Origin: Parcubacteria group bacterium Gr01-1014_56
GTDB taxonomy: Bacteria > Patescibacteriota > Minisyncoccia > Phycocordibacterales > SBAW01
Direction: 5' to 3'
DNA length: 12,797 nt
Assembly (NCBI GenBank): GCA_007375995.1
Contig: VMFK01000024.1
Location: forward strand, 1-12,797
Shown here: positions 12,615 to 12,797 of the stretch, one piece after another
How the letters are laid out: each line of letters begins with the position of its first letter
Numbering within the stretch: the first letter of the stretch is position 1
The notes under the pieces: generated by a model
Told to the model about the DNA's origin: nothing
The model's input: only the letters and a program-made list of their open reading frames with translations
Databases searched by the model: none
Program-made: the position numbers and the translations under genes

Positions 12615-12797
12615 ATGACAACACTTGTTGAGTTTCGCACCCAATTTATTCTTCCGCTGTTGAAGCGGATCCCGGACAGCCAGAAGCATGTGCTCGCCAC
12701 TGAAGATGTTGTTCCACTTTGCGGTGCAATAATGCATCGCGAAAAGAATGGGTTTTGGGATTTTGTTTTCTATCTCGCAGCAGAAGATGGCGAGATC
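12615..12797 (+). CDS. Unrecognised protein, N-terminal 61 residues (cut by window edge)
   Basis: An open frame of 61 codons runs to the right edge. It begins MTTLVEFRTQFILPLLKRIP and continues through HVLATEDVVPLCGAIMHREK to GFWDFVFYLAAEDGEI. It looks soluble and mixed alpha/beta, with no signal peptide. I do not recognise a family from this much. The canonical Shine-Dalgarno sequence and the palindromic leader set it apart from the other genes here, so it may be regulated by a repressor or be strongly translated. Confidence 0.6.
   Translation, partial: MTTLVEFRTQFILPLLKRIPDSQKHVLATEDVVPLCGAIMHREKNGFWDFVFYLAAEDGEI

Noticed and set aside
1..12797. CRISPR array, insertion sequence or defence island
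   Set aside because: No regularly spaced repeats, no transposase or terminal inverted repeats, and apart from the hsdR fragment no defence gene could be recognised.

Overview
The window looks like a chromosomal stretch from a Candidate Phyla Radiation bacterium (Patescibacteria, most likely Parcubacteria-like). Support comes from the gene content: several short hypothetical proteins of types I associate with that group (an NPDPYKTLKNA-type protein, a DLNGDG-repeat lipid-less anchored protein, a 54-residue membrane peptide paired with PspC), a signal-anchored Nudix protein, compact gene packing, a tRNA without encoded CCA, and -10 boxes placed 6-10 bases before start codons. The phylum call is an inference from family recognition. 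No database search was possible.

Layout. Bases 1-824 hold a broken left edge. A minus-strand fragment of a type I restriction HsdR subunit abuts, near base 117-128, the plus-strand glutaminase half of CTP synthase, whose synthetase half is missing. Then come an endonuclease/exonuclease/phosphatase-family protein (821-1576), tRNA-Gln(CUG) (1611-1681), and a methyltransferase gene that appears decayed (1755-2279). Bases 2441-3876 form a membrane cassette: a 54-aa peptide, a PspC-domain protein and an unusual membrane-anchored Nudix hydrolase. Next are an inositol-monophosphatase-family enzyme (4019-4816), two membrane-associated hypotheticals (4832-5741), and a cold-shock protein with a structured leader and a strong terminator (5844-6086).

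The right half carries an ABC-F ATPase and an HI0933/BaiN-type flavoprotein in tight succession (6107-8807), an O6-alkylguanine-DNA-alkyltransferase-like protein without the catalytic cysteine (8818-9174), a stand-alone phosphoribosyltransferase (9189-9809), a DUF1993 protein (9827-10324), a DEAD-box RNA helicase with a consensus promoter and 62-base leader followed at one base by a small zinc-ribbon protein (10472-11849), a conserved hypothetical (11882-12397), and the start of an unrecognised gene with the only canonical Shine-Dalgarno sequence in the window (12615 to the edge).

The recognisable functions are mostly housekeeping: nucleotide metabolism, ribosome and RNA maintenance (cold-shock protein, ABC-F, helicase), and DNA-damage recognition. 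I see no CRISPR array, transposase or integrase, and no convincing new multi-gene defence system. The points most worth checking are the hsdR/pyrG junction, the membrane Nudix fusion, the double-substituted alkyltransferase-like protein, and the repeated near-leaderless start architecture.
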